From NCBI GenBank assembly GCA_002430835.1, contig DJDA01000038.1, positions 1 to 29,359 of the forward strand: a stretch of 29,359 bases of DNA. The letters are read 5' to 3'. The notes below the pieces were generated by a model. The model was not told where the DNA came from. It did not search any database and saw nothing but the letters and a program-made list of their open reading frames with translations. This DNA is from Brevundimonas sp. UBA5936. GTDB taxonomy: Bacteria > Pseudomonadota > Alphaproteobacteria > Caulobacterales > Caulobacteraceae. The translations under genes were made by a program, and so were the position numbers. This document shows positions 1 through 10,056 of the stretch, one piece after another (within the stretch, counting starts at the first letter, position 1; every line of letters begins with the position of its first letter).

Positions 1-236
1 CGAACCTGCCCAAGGGCGCCGTCCAGGGGCGCACCGACTATGGCGAGGCCGGCTTCGGCGGCGCCGCCCCGCCGCCCGGCCACGGCCCGCACCGTTACAT
101 CTTCACCGTCTTCGCCGTGGACGTGGAACGGCTGGACGTGACGGAAGACAACTCGGGCGCGGTCTTCGGCTTCAACCTGCACTTCCACACCCTGGCTAAG
201 GCGTCGATCACGGCGACCTACGAGAACCGGGGCTGA
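1..236 (+). CDS. YbhB/YbcL-family (PEBP-like) protein, 3' part
   Basis: The frame is open from the window edge (first full codon at base 3) to TGA at 234-236, giving the last 77 residues of a protein. The residues RTDYGEAGFGG, then a Pro-rich turn, then GPHRYIFTVFAVDVERLD match the conserved C-terminal part of bacterial phosphatidylethanolamine-binding-protein homologues (YbhB/YbcL). The fold is a small soluble beta-rich ligand-binding domain whose bacterial role is poorly known. The 5' half lies outside the window, so the start, any signal peptide and the operon context cannot be judged. The family call rests on motif recognition only. Confidence 0.8.
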   Translation, partial: NLPKGAVQGRTDYGEAGFGGAAPPPGHGPHRYIFTVFAVDVERLDVTEDNSGAVFGFNLHFHTLAKASITATYENRG

Positions 237-343
237 CCAGCCGACACAAAGCGTGATGACCGCTTCGACGCCGCCCCGGTTGATGCCGTGGGCGGCGTCC
301 CTATTTTGCAGCGCAACCTCCCCTTGCTGCATCGCGACAATCC

Positions 344-1585
344 ATGGCCCCTGCCGACGCCCCCTGCCTCGACGATCCGCGCTGCGCCGCGTCCATCCCC
401 GACGAGCGCGTGGCCGAACCGGGCAAGGTGGCGCTGGTGCTGCTGGCGCTGGCCATGGGCGGCTTCGCTATCGGCGTGACCGAATTCGCCGCCATGAGCG
501 TCCTGCCCGACTTCGCGGCGGGCCTGGGCGTCAGCGAACCGACGGCGGGCCATGTCATCAGCGCCTATGCCGCCGGGGTGGTCGTCGGGGCGCCGATCCT
601 GGCCGTGCTAGGCGCGCGCCTGCCGCGCTGGCTGCTGCTGATCGGCTTCATGGCCCTGTTTGCGATCGGCAACGCCCTGAGCGCCATCGCCCCGACCTAT
701 GAGTGGATGCTGGTCTTCCGCTTCCTCAGCGGCATTCCGCACGGCGCCTATTTCGGCGTAGCGGCCCTGGTCGCGGCGTCGCTGGTGCCGCTGCGGCTCA
801 GGACGCGGGCCGTCTCGACCGTCCTGCTGGGCCTGACGGTCGCCACGGTGATCGGGGTGCCGGTCGCCAACGCCGTCAGCCACTCCTTCGGCTGGCGCTG
901 GACCTTCGCCATCGTCAGCGTGCTGGCGATGCTGACCATGGCTCTGGTCGCCCTGTTCGCGCCGCGCGATCCGGCCCATCCCGACGCCAGCCCCTGGCGC
1001 GAGCTGGGCGCCCTGAAGCGCGGCCAGGTCTGGCTGACGTTGGGCGTGGGCGCCGTCGGCTTCGGCGGCATGTTCGCGGTCTACGCCTATCTGGCCTCGA
1101 CGCTGAAGGCGGTGACGGGCGTGGGACCGGAAGTCCTGCCCTGGGTCTTCGCCCTGTTCGGCCTAGGCATGGTGGCGGGCAATCTGCTGGGCGCCTGGGC
1201 CGCCGACCGCTTCGGCATGATCGCGGCGGGCGGCCTGTTGCTGTGGAGCGCGGCGGCGCTAGCCCTCTACCCCTTCGCCGCGCCGCACCTGTGGGCCGTG
1301 ATGATCGTGGTGGTGCTGATCGGCGGCGGCGGCGGGCTGGGCTCGGTGCTGCAGACCCGACTGATGGACGTGGCCGGCGACGCCCAGACCCTGGCCGCCG
1401 CCCTGAATCACTCAGCCTTCAACACGGCCAACGCCATCGGCCCCCTGCTGGCGGGCATGGCCGTGGCGGCGGGCTGGGGCTGGACCTCGACCGGCTGGGT
1501 CGGGGTGGCGCTGTCGCTGGGCGGTTTCGCCGTCTGGGTCGTCGCCTGGGCGACGGGGCGCAAGGCGCAACAAAGCGACGCCTGA
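344..1585 (+). CDS. MFS transporter, DHA1 (AraJ/YdhP-like) family
   Basis: A 413-residue integral membrane protein with about 12 hydrophobic segments, the usual size for a major facilitator. TM1 carries GGFAIGVTEFAAMSVLP, very typical of the DHA1 drug/sugar efflux group (AraJ, YdhP). The loop RFLSGIPHGAYFGVAA and the 'GLTVATVIGVPVAN' stretch in TM5 (an antiporter-like motif C) also fit. It is expected to act in the inner membrane as a proton-driven exporter; the substrate cannot be read from sequence. There is no good Shine-Dalgarno before the ATG at 344, and an in-frame GTG at 410 would still leave TM1 intact, so the start is uncertain. The stop lies 33 bp before the purQ start. Confidence 0.85.
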   Translation: MAPADAPCLDDPRCAASIPDERVAEPGKVALVLLALAMGGFAIGVTEFAAMSVLPDFAAGLGVSEPTAGHVISAYAAGVVVGAPILAVLGARLPRWLLLIGFMALFAIGNALSAIAPTYEWMLVFRFLSGIPHGAYFGVAALVAASLVPLRLRTRAVSTVLLGLTVATVIGVPVANAVSHSFGWRWTFAIVSVLAMLTMALVALFAPRDPAHPDASPWRELGALKRGQVWLTLGVGAVGFGGMFAVYAYLASTLKAVTGVGPEVLPWVFALFGLGMVAGNLLGAWAADRFGMIAAGGLLLWSAAALALYPFAAPHLWAVMIVVVLIGGGGGLGSVLQTRLMDVAGDAQTLAAALNHSAFNTANAIGPLLAGMAVAAGWGWTSTGWVGVALSLGGFAVWVVAWATGRKAQQSDA

Positions 1586-1610
1586 CATTCGTCCCGAAGG
1601 GTGCTAGGAG
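1582..1610 (+). promoter_or_regulatory. Predicted promoter of purQ, abutting the start codon
   Basis: CTGACAT (1582-1588), a 14-base spacer and GCTAGGAG (1603-1610) resemble the Caulobacter housekeeping promoter pattern (TTGaCgS, 10-14 bases, GCTANAWC). The ATG starts at 1619, so the predicted transcript would have a leader of only a few bases. AGGAGG at 1606-1611 doubles as a possible Shine-Dalgarno if transcription starts further upstream. The same arrangement occurs in front of purL. This is pattern recognition, not a mapped start site. Confidence 0.45.
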
Positions 1611-1618
1611 GCCCGGCC

Positions 1619-2281
1619 ATGAGCGCAGCTGTCATTGTATTCCCCGGTTCCAACTGCGATCGCGACTGCAAGGTCGCCGTCGAACGTTCCACTGGCGAAC
1701 AGGTCCAGATGGTCTGGCACGCCGAGACCGAACTGCCCAAGGGCCTCGACCTGATCGTGCTGCCGGGCGGCTTCTCCTACGGCGACTATCTGCGCTGCGG
1801 CGCGATGGCGGCGCAGGCCCCGATCATGCAGGCGGTCAAGAAGGCCGCTGACGACGGCGTCACCGTGGTCGGCATCTGCAACGGCTTCCAGGTGCTGTGC
1901 GAAGCCGGGATGCTGCCGGGCGCCCTGATGCGCAACAGCAGCCTGAAATACATCTGCAAGCCCATCAGCATCACCGTCGCCAACGGCCAGACGCGCTTCA
2001 CCTCGGGCTATCAGGGCCAGCGCGAAATCATCATGACCCAGGGCAACGCCGACGGTAACTATTTCGCCGACGAAGAGACCCTGAAGCGCATCGAGGGCGA
2101 GGGTCAGGTGGTCTTCCGCTACGTCGACAACCCCAACGGCTCGGTCGGCGACATCGCGGGCTTGCAGAATGAACGCGGCAACGTGCTGGGCATGATGCCC
2201 CACCCGGACCGCGCGTTCGAAGCCGAACTGGGCAGCGCCGACGGCGCGACCCTGTTCCAGAGCATCTACGCAGCGGCCTAA
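1619..2281 (+). CDS. purQ: Phosphoribosylformylglycinamidine synthase subunit PurQ (glutaminase)
   Basis: A 220-residue class I glutamine amidotransferase that supplies ammonia to PurL in step 4 of purine synthesis (FGAR to FGAM). The start MSAAVIVFPGSNCDRD is the classic PurQ N-terminus. The nucleophile is Cys87 in VVGICNGFQ, and the catalytic His is His195 in MMPHPDRAFE. The ATG at 1619 is preferred over an in-frame upstream start at 1601 because it gives the conserved N-terminus and lies just after AGGAGG. purL is 2.3 kb downstream rather than adjacent, and the small partner purS is not in this window. The TAA overlaps by two bases the stop of the convergent hydroxylase gene. Confidence 0.97.
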   Translation: MSAAVIVFPGSNCDRDCKVAVERSTGEQVQMVWHAETELPKGLDLIVLPGGFSYGDYLRCGAMAAQAPIMQAVKKAADDGVTVVGICNGFQVLCEAGMLPGALMRNSSLKYICKPISITVANGQTRFTSGYQGQREIIMTQGNADGNYFADEETLKRIEGEGQVVFRYVDNPNGSVGDIAGLQNERGNVLGMMPHPDRAFEAELGSADGATLFQSIYAAA

Positions 2282-3372
2282 ACGCCCAGCTTGGGCGCCC
2301 CGGCGCCGCTGGCGTCGATCGTTGCGAACAGGGCGCGGATCAACGCCTGTTCCTCGGCGGTGATCTCAGGCTTCCAGACATCGAAGATCAGGATGGTGCG
2401 GTCCTGATCGCTGTCGTTCGCGGCCTCGTGCTCGATCGTGTCGTCGAAGGCCCAGGCCTGGCCTGCCTTCCACTGACGCTCCTCTGCGCCGACGCGGAAC
2501 CAGCAGTCCGGCGGCACGACCAGCGGCAGGTGGCAGATCAGCCGCGTATTGATCAGCCCGTGGTGCGGCGGAATCTTCGCCCCCGCCTGAAGTCTGGAGA
2601 ACAGAATCGAGGGCGAGCGGCCGGGGATGCGGCACAGGGGCGCCGCCGCCAGCGCCTGCATTGTCTGCGGGCAGCGCTCGGCGATTTCGGGAACCTCGGC
2701 CCCGTCCTTCCACAGGAAGACCGCACTCCAGGCGTCATTGCCCAGCAGCCCCGCCTGATCGTGCCGAGGGCGATTGGCGCGATCCTCGATATAGGGCGCG
2801 AACAGGGCCGGTTCGGCCAGGATGGCGTCCAGTTCAGCGCGGATGGCGGGCGCCGCCGCCTCGACCTCCGCCAGCCAGGCGACGGTGTCGCGCGGCTGAA
2901 ACTCGATCTGCGGCAGGCCCGGAAACATGTAGAATTTCGGCTGCTGGTAGTAGAGCCGCCGCTTGCCCGTCATCAGATCCAGAGAGGCGGCGAAGCGTGA
3001 GCTGGAGGTTGCGGGGTCGAAGCCGCGCCTGGCCAGCCCGTCGCGCAGCCCCTGCTCAAAGCGACGCGCGCCCTCGGCCTGAGCCGCAGCGGCGTGCTGA
3101 AGCTCGGCGCGCAGGTCGGACGACGGCGTGGCGATCGCCCGCCCCTGAGCCAGGGCGGCGCCGTAGAAGCTCATGGCCGAGCGATGGTCCCCCTGAACAC
3201 TGAGGGCGTCGCCCTTGAACACCAGGGCGCGCGGCTCGCGCGGGTTGATCGCCAACAAGGCCTCGGCGGCAGCCGCCAGGGCTGGAGCATCCGACCGGTC
3301 ACGCGCCTGTCGAGCCTGACGGATGAGCGCATCGGCCTGAAGCTGCGGTTGCGTAGGGCGAACATCGGTCAT
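2278..3372 (-). CDS. Aspartyl/asparaginyl beta-hydroxylase family protein with N-terminal TPR-like repeats
   Basis: A 364-residue protein. Residues 1 to about 115 are Ala-rich helices with TPR-like spacing (for example ALLAINPREPRALVFKGDAL). The C-terminal half is an aspartyl/asparaginyl beta-hydroxylase (AspH) double-stranded beta-helix domain. It includes IPPHHGLINTRLICHLPLVV, then WAFDDTIEHEAAND, whose His is a candidate iron ligand, then RTILIFDVWKPE, whose Arg is a candidate 2-oxoglutarate contact. Family members are Fe(II)/2-oxoglutarate dioxygenases that hydroxylate Asp or Asn side chains; bacterial substrates are mostly unknown. There is no signal peptide, so it is probably cytoplasmic. 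It converges on purQ with overlapping stop codons. Confidence 0.85.
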   Translation of the reverse strand: MTDVRPTQPQLQADALIRQARQARDRSDAPALAAAAEALLAINPREPRALVFKGDALSVQGDHRSAMSFYGAALAQGRAIATPSSDLRAELQHAAAAQAEGARRFEQGLRDGLARRGFDPATSSSRFAASLDLMTGKRRLYYQQPKFYMFPGLPQIEFQPRDTVAWLAEVEAAAPAIRAELDAILAEPALFAPYIEDRANRPRHDQAGLLGNDAWSAVFLWKDGAEVPEIAERCPQTMQALAAAPLCRIPGRSPSILFSRLQAGAKIPPHHGLINTRLICHLPLVVPPDCWFRVGAEERQWKAGQAWAFDDTIEHEAANDSDQDRTILIFDVWKPEITAEEQALIRALFATIDASGAGAPKLGV

Positions 3373-3412
3373 GACAAGATGGAACCGCCCTCCGTCACGA
3401 CGGTCAAGCGCC

Positions 3413-3655
3413 TCAGCCGTCCTTGCGGTCCAGGACGCTGGCGCTGCGACCGGCGTCGCCGATTTCGGCCTCTTCCTCGACCGGTTCGCCCTCCTCGTCG
3501 ACGGCGCGCTCCAACGTGCCTTCGGCGCCGGATTCGTGGATGGCCGCCAGTTCGCGGGCGCCGACGCCCAGGCCCCGCTCCAGGGCGCGGTTGGTTTCGA
3601 CTTCTTCCTCGAGCGTCTGCTCGATCGGTTCGGGCGCGTCGTTCGGATCAGGCAT
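3413..3655 (-). CDS. Small acidic hypothetical protein
   Basis: An 80-residue, strongly acidic and hydrophilic protein beginning MPDPNDAPEPIEQTLEEEVE, with no membrane segment, signal peptide or recognised domain. The ATG at 3653-3655 is supported by an AAGGAGG Shine-Dalgarno just upstream on the minus strand, which is the main reason to treat it as a gene. It lies 40 bp upstream of the hydroxylase gene on the same strand, so the two could be co-transcribed. I do not recognise the family and assign no function. Confidence 0.6.
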   Translation of the reverse strand: MPDPNDAPEPIEQTLEEEVETNRALERGLGVGARELAAIHESGAEGTLERAVDEEGEPVEEEAEIGDAGRSASVLDRKDG

Positions 3656-3767
3656 GGCGGCCTCCTTCTCGGTCTGCCTCAAAGCAAGGCGAAAAGCCGC
3701 GCACAGGTTCCCTTGAACCTTCTTCGACGCGGCGCGTAGATACGGCGAAGCTGAGCCGGAGAGACGC

Positions 3768-4562
3768 ATGACCGCCATCGAACGCCCCACCCCCGCCCAG
3801 CAGACGCGCCGCCTGGCCGTGCTGGCCGCCGCCGTCTTCGCCGTCATCGTTCCCATCGTTCAGGCCCTGGGCGGTTTCGGCCTGAGCCAGGCGGAGTTCG
3901 CCGCCGATGGAAACCAGACGCTGCGGGTGGCCGGCTACGCCTTTTCAATCTGGAGCCTGCTGTATCTGGGCATACTGATCTACGCCGGGCGCCAGGCCCT
4001 GCCCCAGACGGGCGAGAGCGTGCTGATCAACCGCATGGGCTGGCCGTCGGTCGTGGCCTTCTTCGGCATCGGCTTCTGGATCGTCATGGCGGCGCTGAAC
4101 CTGAAGGCGGCCAGCGTCGTCGTCATCCTGGCCTCGCTCCTGGCCCTGCTGCTGCCGATGCTGGCCAGCGCCCGCACCATCCGCGCGACCGGGACGATGG
4201 AGCGGGACCGCTGGTTCCTGATCTGGCCGCTGGCGGCGTTGGCCGGGTGGCTGACGGTGGCCGCGCCGCTGAACCTGATCACCGTGGCGACGGCGTTCGA
4301 GGCCCTGCCCGCCGCCCTGTCGCCGACCGGCTGGGCCGTGCTGGCCGTGGTCGCGACCACCCTGGTCGGGATCGGCGTGACTTGGGCCCTGCGGACCCTG
4401 GCCTATCCCTTGCCCATCGCCTGGGGCCTGGTGGGGGCCTTCGTGGCCGAGCAGGAGGTCAAGCCGGTGCTGGCTTTCACGGCCCTGGCGGCGGCCTTTG
4501 CCCTGGTGGTGGCGGGGGTCATCATCGTCTTCGGTTTGAGACGCGGCGTCGAACGCCGGTGA
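3768..4562 (+). CDS. Polytopic membrane protein, TspO/MBR-like
   Basis: A 264-residue protein with about seven or eight hydrophobic helices. The segment AGYAFSIWSLLYLGILIYAG resembles the 'F-I/W-x-L-Y' helix of proteins usually annotated as tryptophan-rich sensory protein (TspO/MBR), which bind tetrapyrroles or lipids. It is clearly longer than the roughly 160-residue canonical TspO and less Trp-rich, so it is at best a divergent member. The ATG at 3768 follows GGAGAG at good spacing. It runs codirectionally into purL, 41 bp away, but purL seems to have its own promoter. Membrane localisation is secure; the family name is tentative. Confidence 0.6.
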   Translation: MTAIERPTPAQQTRRLAVLAAAVFAVIVPIVQALGGFGLSQAEFAADGNQTLRVAGYAFSIWSLLYLGILIYAGRQALPQTGESVLINRMGWPSVVAFFGIGFWIVMAALNLKAASVVVILASLLALLLPMLASARTIRATGTMERDRWFLIWPLAALAGWLTVAAPLNLITVATAFEALPAALSPTGWAVLAVVATTLVGIGVTWALRTLAYPLPIAWGLVGAFVAEQEVKPVLAFTALAAAFALVVAGVIIVFGLRRGVERR

Positions 4563-4566
4563 CGGG

Positions 4567-4595
4567 CTGACAGACGCCCCAGAGACGGCTAGAAG
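4567..4595 (+). promoter_or_regulatory. Predicted promoter of purL, abutting the start codon
   Basis: CTGACAG (4567-4573), a 14-base spacer and GCTAGAAG (4588-4595) reproduce the arrangement in front of purQ base for base in spacing. From GCTAG to the fourth codon the two loci agree at 22 of 24 positions. The ATG at 4604 is nine bases beyond the -10-like element, so a very short leader is predicted. This is motif matching only. Confidence 0.45.
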
Positions 4596-4603
4596 GCCCG
4601 CCC

Positions 4604-6813
<2,210 letters not shown>

Positions 6814-6814
<1 letters not shown>

Positions 6815-7188
6815 TGCGCAGCGCCGCCCTCATCCTCGTCGTCGCTGGCGCCGCCCTGCTGTCGGCCTGCGAATTCGAGGGCGGCGATCCCGTCCAGCAC
6901 GCCCTGCGCGACGCAGCCGCCGCCCGTCAGGCCGCCGCGCTGAAGACCACCGAGGAAGAAGAGGTCCAGGCGATCCGTCGCCCGACCGTCTCCGGCCCGG
7001 CCCTGCATGAGCCGGACGAACTGTCGCGCCTGATCGCCGCTCGTCGTCAGGCGGTGCAGGAGACGCGCACGGCGTTGGCCGCCATCGCCGACCCTGCGCT
7101 GAAAGCCCAACTCACCGAAGACCTGAAGGCTGAAGAAGCCAGCCTGCGCATGCTGGAAGCCCGCGCCGCCGCCAGAGCTTCCAACTAA
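6814..7188 (+). CDS. Small putative lipoprotein
   Basis: A 124-residue protein with a lipoprotein signal peptide: a short basic start, a hydrophobic stretch and the lipobox LLSAC, with Cys19 as the predicted lipidated residue. The mature part is helical, charged and Ala/Glu-rich and may form a coiled coil (about residues 60-120). I recognise no domain. Its start overlaps the purL stop by one base, which suggests co-transcription, but nothing in the protein suggests a role in purine synthesis. It would be anchored in a cell-envelope membrane. Confidence 0.7.
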
Positions 7189-7206
7189 CCGGAGACACGC
7201 AAGGTC

Positions 7207-8271
7207 ATGAGAACCGCCGTCGTCATGCCTGTCGGCGCGCGCTTCGACCTGCATCAACCGAACTCGATGGAGACGGTGGCGCGCACCCTGGCGCGGGCGG
7301 ACAAGGGCGAGGTCCGCGTCTTCTGCTGCGAAGACGCCCAGGATCACGGCGACCTGCCGGTGCAGACCCTGCCCGCCGTGAACCGGCTGAAGACCCTGCG
7401 TCAGGCGCTGGCCGACTATCGCCCCGACGTCATCGAGTTCCACCAGCAGACGCAGCAGGCCGTCGCCCTGGCCCCGCATTTCCCGAATGCGGCGATCACC
7501 CTGTATCGCCATAATGCGGTGAAGCCGCCGCGCCACCTGATCGACCGCTGGCGCTATGAGCGGCGCTATGACCGCATGGACGGGCTGATCTTCGTCAGCG
7601 AGGCGGCGCGGATGGACTTCCTAAAAGACTTTCCCCGACTGCAGGCCAAGGCCTTCGCCGTGCCCAACCCCATCGACGTGGACCTGTGGCGCGCGCCGGT
7701 CGAGGGGCGCGAGCCGCTGATCGCCTTCGCCGGGCGCGCCATGCCGGAAAAGGGCGTGGACCTGACCTGCGCCGCCCTGCCCGCCGTGTTGGCGCGCCAT
7801 CCCGACTGGCGCGCCGTGCTGATGCTGAACGACTGGGACCGTCATGCGGACTGGGCCGCGCCCCATGTGGCGCCGCTGGAGCGGTTCAGCGACCGGGTCC
7901 GGGTGTTGAAGTCGGCGCCGCTGGCGCAGGTGCGCGCCGAGATGCAGCGAGCGGCGATCGCTCTGACGCCCTCGGTCTGGGCCGAGCCTCTGGGCCTGAC
8001 AGCGCTGGAGGCCCATGCGGCGGGGGCGGCCCTGATCTCATCGGGACGCGGCGGCCTGCGCGAGGCCAGTGGACCGCACGCCGTCTATGTCGATGATCTG
8101 ACGTCCAGCGGCCTGAGCCGTGCGATCGACGATCTGATCGCCGATCCCGCGCGTCGCCTCAGTCTGGCTCGCGCGGCGCAAGCCTATGTGAGCGAAACCC
8201 ACACCCCCGAACACCGCGCAGCCCAGTTGCACAGCTTGCGCGAACGCCTGGTTCAGGCCAAGCGCTCGTAA
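7207..8271 (+). CDS. Glycosyltransferase, GT4-like
   Basis: A 354-residue GT-B-fold transferase. The C-terminal half has the family-4 signature: LIAFAGRAMPEKGVDLTCAA (start of the nucleotide-sugar domain) and SVWAEPLGLTALEAHAAG, with the E-x7-E pattern, then GGLREASG. The N-terminal half has a typical acceptor-domain start (AVVMPVGARFDLHQPNSMET). The substrate is unknown; cell-surface polysaccharide or glycolipid synthesis is the usual role. It begins 18 bp after the lipoprotein gene with GGAG/AAGG upstream. It ends 3 bp from the convergent phosphoesterase gene. Confidence 0.85.
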   Translation: MRTAVVMPVGARFDLHQPNSMETVARTLARADKGEVRVFCCEDAQDHGDLPVQTLPAVNRLKTLRQALADYRPDVIEFHQQTQQAVALAPHFPNAAITLYRHNAVKPPRHLIDRWRYERRYDRMDGLIFVSEAARMDFLKDFPRLQAKAFAVPNPIDVDLWRAPVEGREPLIAFAGRAMPEKGVDLTCAALPAVLARHPDWRAVLMLNDWDRHADWAAPHVAPLERFSDRVRVLKSAPLAQVRAEMQRAAIALTPSVWAEPLGLTALEAHAAGAALISSGRGGLREASGPHAVYVDDLTSSGLSRAIDDLIADPARRLSLARAAQAYVSETHTPEHRAAQLHSLRERLVQAKRS

Positions 8272-8274
8272 CCG

Positions 8275-9096
8275 TCAGACCTGCGGGATCGCCTGGCTCA
8301 GCCGCCCGCCGACGCGGATCGGCTCGACGCGCTTGGCCAGACCCGTGCGGTCGTCCGTCTCGACGAAGACGCCGCAGATGGTGGCCGGGCCGCTGGCGGG
8401 GGTGTAGCGCCCGCCCGACAGACGGGTGGTGAAGCGCCGCAGCGGCTCTTCCTTGTCATTGCCGATGACGGAGTCGTAGTCGCAGCAGCCGCCGGCGTCG
8501 GTCTGATAGGCCGTGCCGTGGGGCAGGATCTGCGCGTCCGCCGTGGGGACATGGGTGTGGGTGCCGACCACCAGACTGGCGCGGCCGTCGCAGAAGTGGC
8601 CCATGCCCATCTTCTCGCTGGTGGCCTCGGCGTGCATGTCGACGATGACGGCGTCGGCGACAACGCCCAGAGGCGCGGCCTCCAACTCGCGCTCCACCGC
8701 GCTGAAGGGGTCGTCCATCGGGTCCATGTGGACGCGGCCCAGCACATTGATGACCAGCACCCGGCGGCCGTCCGGCGTGACGAAAACGTCGGCGCCGCGC
8801 CCCGGCGCATCCATCAGGCGCGGATAGTTGGCCGGACGGATCAGGCGCGGTTCGCGCACGATATAGGTCAGGGCCTCGCGCTGGTCCCAGCTGTGGTTGC
8901 CCAGCGTCAGGACGTCGGCCCCGGCGTTGAAGATGTCGTTGGCGGTGTTCTCGGTGATGCCGAAGCCGCCCGCCGCGTTCTCGGCGTTGACCACCACGAA
9001 GTCGAGCCTGAGGTCGCGCCTCAGCCCCGGAAGATGGTCCGAAAGTCCATCGCGCCCGGACTTGCCGACCACGTCACCGAAAAACGCCAATCTCAT
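8275..9096 (-). CDS. YmdB-family (TIGR00282-like) metallophosphoesterase
   Basis: A 273-residue protein starting MRLAFFGDVVGKSGRDGL, the typical N-terminus of YmdB/TIGR00282 phosphodiesterases. Metal-binding motifs are visible: GD in FFGDVVG, NAENAAGG, GNHSWDQRE, DMHAEATSEK, and GTHTHVPTAD. Characterised members are dinuclear-metal phosphodiesterases active on cyclic nucleotides such as 2',3'-cAMP. In Bacillus YmdB affects biofilm and motility decisions; the role here is an inference. Its ATG overlaps the fau stop by four bases (ATGA), so the two are translationally coupled, downstream of 6S RNA. Confidence 0.92.
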   Translation of the reverse strand: MRLAFFGDVVGKSGRDGLSDHLPGLRRDLRLDFVVVNAENAAGGFGITENTANDIFNAGADVLTLGNHSWDQREALTYIVREPRLIRPANYPRLMDAPGRGADVFVTPDGRRVLVINVLGRVHMDPMDDPFSAVERELEAAPLGVVADAVIVDMHAEATSEKMGMGHFCDGRASLVVGTHTHVPTADAQILPHGTAYQTDAGGCCDYDSVIGNDKEEPLRRFTTRLSGGRYTPASGPATICGVFVETDDRTGLAKRVEPIRVGGRLSQAIPQV

Positions 9097-9638
9097 GGGA
9101 AGGCTCTATAGCCGGTCTCGGTCAAAACGCCATGCAGGCGGATGTCGTGCGGCTCCAGATCGAGGCGATCGACCGCCTGCCCCGCATAGGCGAAGCCGAC
9201 CCGATGCGCGTCTGGCAGCGCCGCGAACGTCCGGTCGTAGTAGCCGCCGCCCTGCCCCAGCCGCCCGCCTTGGGCGTCAAAGGCCAACAGGGGCGTCAGG
9301 ATCAGGTCCGGCGTCACCACCTCGCCCAGAGGCAGGGGCGCGGGGCATCCGGCGGCGTCCAGTTCCAGCGGCTCGCCCGGCGCCCAGGCGCGGAAGATCA
9401 TGGCCGCATCGCGCTCCAGCACCACCGGCAGGCACAAACGGCGTCCCGCCTGGTGCAGGACATTGGCCAGGGCGTCAGTATCCAGCTCCGACCCCATGGC
9501 GCGATACAGGGCGACGATGGCGCCGCGGGGCAAGGCGTCGGCATGGCTCGCCGCGCGCTCGGCGGCTTCGGGATCGGTCTCGGTCAGACGCTTTCGCAAG
9601 GCGCGCATGGCGGCCCGGAGTTCGTGCTTGGGGGTCAT
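9093..9638 (-). CDS. fau: 5-formyltetrahydrofolate cyclo-ligase
   Basis: A 181-residue protein of the 5-FTHF cyclo-ligase (YgfA/Fau) family, which uses ATP to convert 5-formyl-THF to 5,10-methenyl-THF and so returns one-carbon units to purine and other synthesis. Visible motifs are LRAAMRALRKRL near the start, LTPLLAFDAQGGRLGQGGGYYDR (ATP/folate site) and GFAYAGQAVDRLDLEPHD. The ATG at 9636-9638 gives the standard N-terminus; the open frame continues to 9797 but that part encodes a palindromic repeat. It lies directly downstream of 6S RNA on the same strand, the linkage seen in many proteobacteria. Confidence 0.95.
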   Translation of the reverse strand: MTPKHELRAAMRALRKRLTETDPEAAERAASHADALPRGAIVALYRAMGSELDTDALANVLHQAGRRLCLPVVLERDAAMIFRAWAPGEPLELDAAGCPAPLPLGEVVTPDLILTPLLAFDAQGGRLGQGGGYYDRTFAALPDAHRVGFAYAGQAVDRLDLEPHDIRLHGVLTETGYRAFP

Positions 9639-9694
9639 CGCCGCTCGGCCCTTCGCCAAATTCCACCGACAGGCCGAGCGCGTCGCCCAACTCG

Positions 9695-9717
9695 ATCCTC
9701 GGGTCAAGCCCGAGGAT
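9695..9717. repeat. Perfect 9-bp palindromic repeat unit
   Basis: ATCCTCGGG, a five-base loop (TCAAG), then CCCGAGGAT. This resembles the short palindromic unit dispersed between genes in many alphaproteobacterial genomes, often seen translated as SSGLTRGSS. It lies between fau and 6S RNA and could act as an RNA hairpin separating the two. Its family assignment is from memory of the pattern. Confidence 0.55.
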
Positions 9718-9808
9718 GACGGCGGGAGAAGGAACGATTGGGGAAATGCTCGCCAACTGTGCAAGGAGCCAGCGACCGCGTCGCCAGCGTAGCGCACTAA
9801 AGAAGAAG

Positions 9809-9979
9809 GGTTGGCGGCGCCGCGTGAGCCGTGAAGAACGTTTAAATCCTCTCGACCTGGGTAGCCAGGTGGGCTCCGTATGCCCAGGCCCTCGAGCCCG
9901 GACAGGGACAGATCCCTATGAGTGAATTAAGGTCAGAAGGATATGTTGTCTTCGACGTGAGCCGCAGCATGACCCGCCG
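9809..9979 (-). ncRNA. ssrS: 6S RNA
   Basis: An untranslated stretch on the minus strand between zapA and fau, the conserved 6S locus. The ends fold into a long interrupted closing stem: 9974-9978 with 9813-9817, 9963-9968 with 9819-9824, and 9948-9957 imperfectly with 9830-9839. The middle leaves an A/U-rich bulge typical of the RNA-polymerase-binding bubble, then hairpins at 9904-9917 (AGGGA/TCCCT) and 9855-9870 (ACCTGG/CCAGGT). Length is about 170 nt. 6S RNA binds the housekeeping RNA polymerase holoenzyme as a promoter mimic when growth slows. Ends are inferred from folding and may be off by several bases. Confidence 0.85.
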
Positions 9980-9985
9980 TCGCGC

Positions 9986-10014
9986 AAGATAGGCGTTCGG
10001 ACGAGTTTCAACAA
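9986..10014 (-). promoter_or_regulatory. Predicted 6S RNA promoter
   Basis: On the minus strand, TTGTTG (10014-10009), 17 bases, then TATCTT (9991-9986). The predicted start about 7 bases further on (near 9979) coincides with the 5' edge of the 6S closing stem, so promoter and structure support each other. Confidence 0.5.
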
Positions 10015-10056
10015 TGGCGAAGCGCGCGTTTCTCTCTCTCTCCGCTTCGGGAACGC

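Noticed and set aside
703..1851. 382-codon plus-strand frame across the MFS and purQ genes
   Set aside because: An Arg/Gly-rich out-of-frame translation spanning two well-supported genes.
2283..2297. Short hairpin (CGCCCA/TGGGCG) after the purQ stop as a terminator
   Set aside because: Only 6 bp, inside the coding 3' end of the hydroxylase gene and without a T-run.
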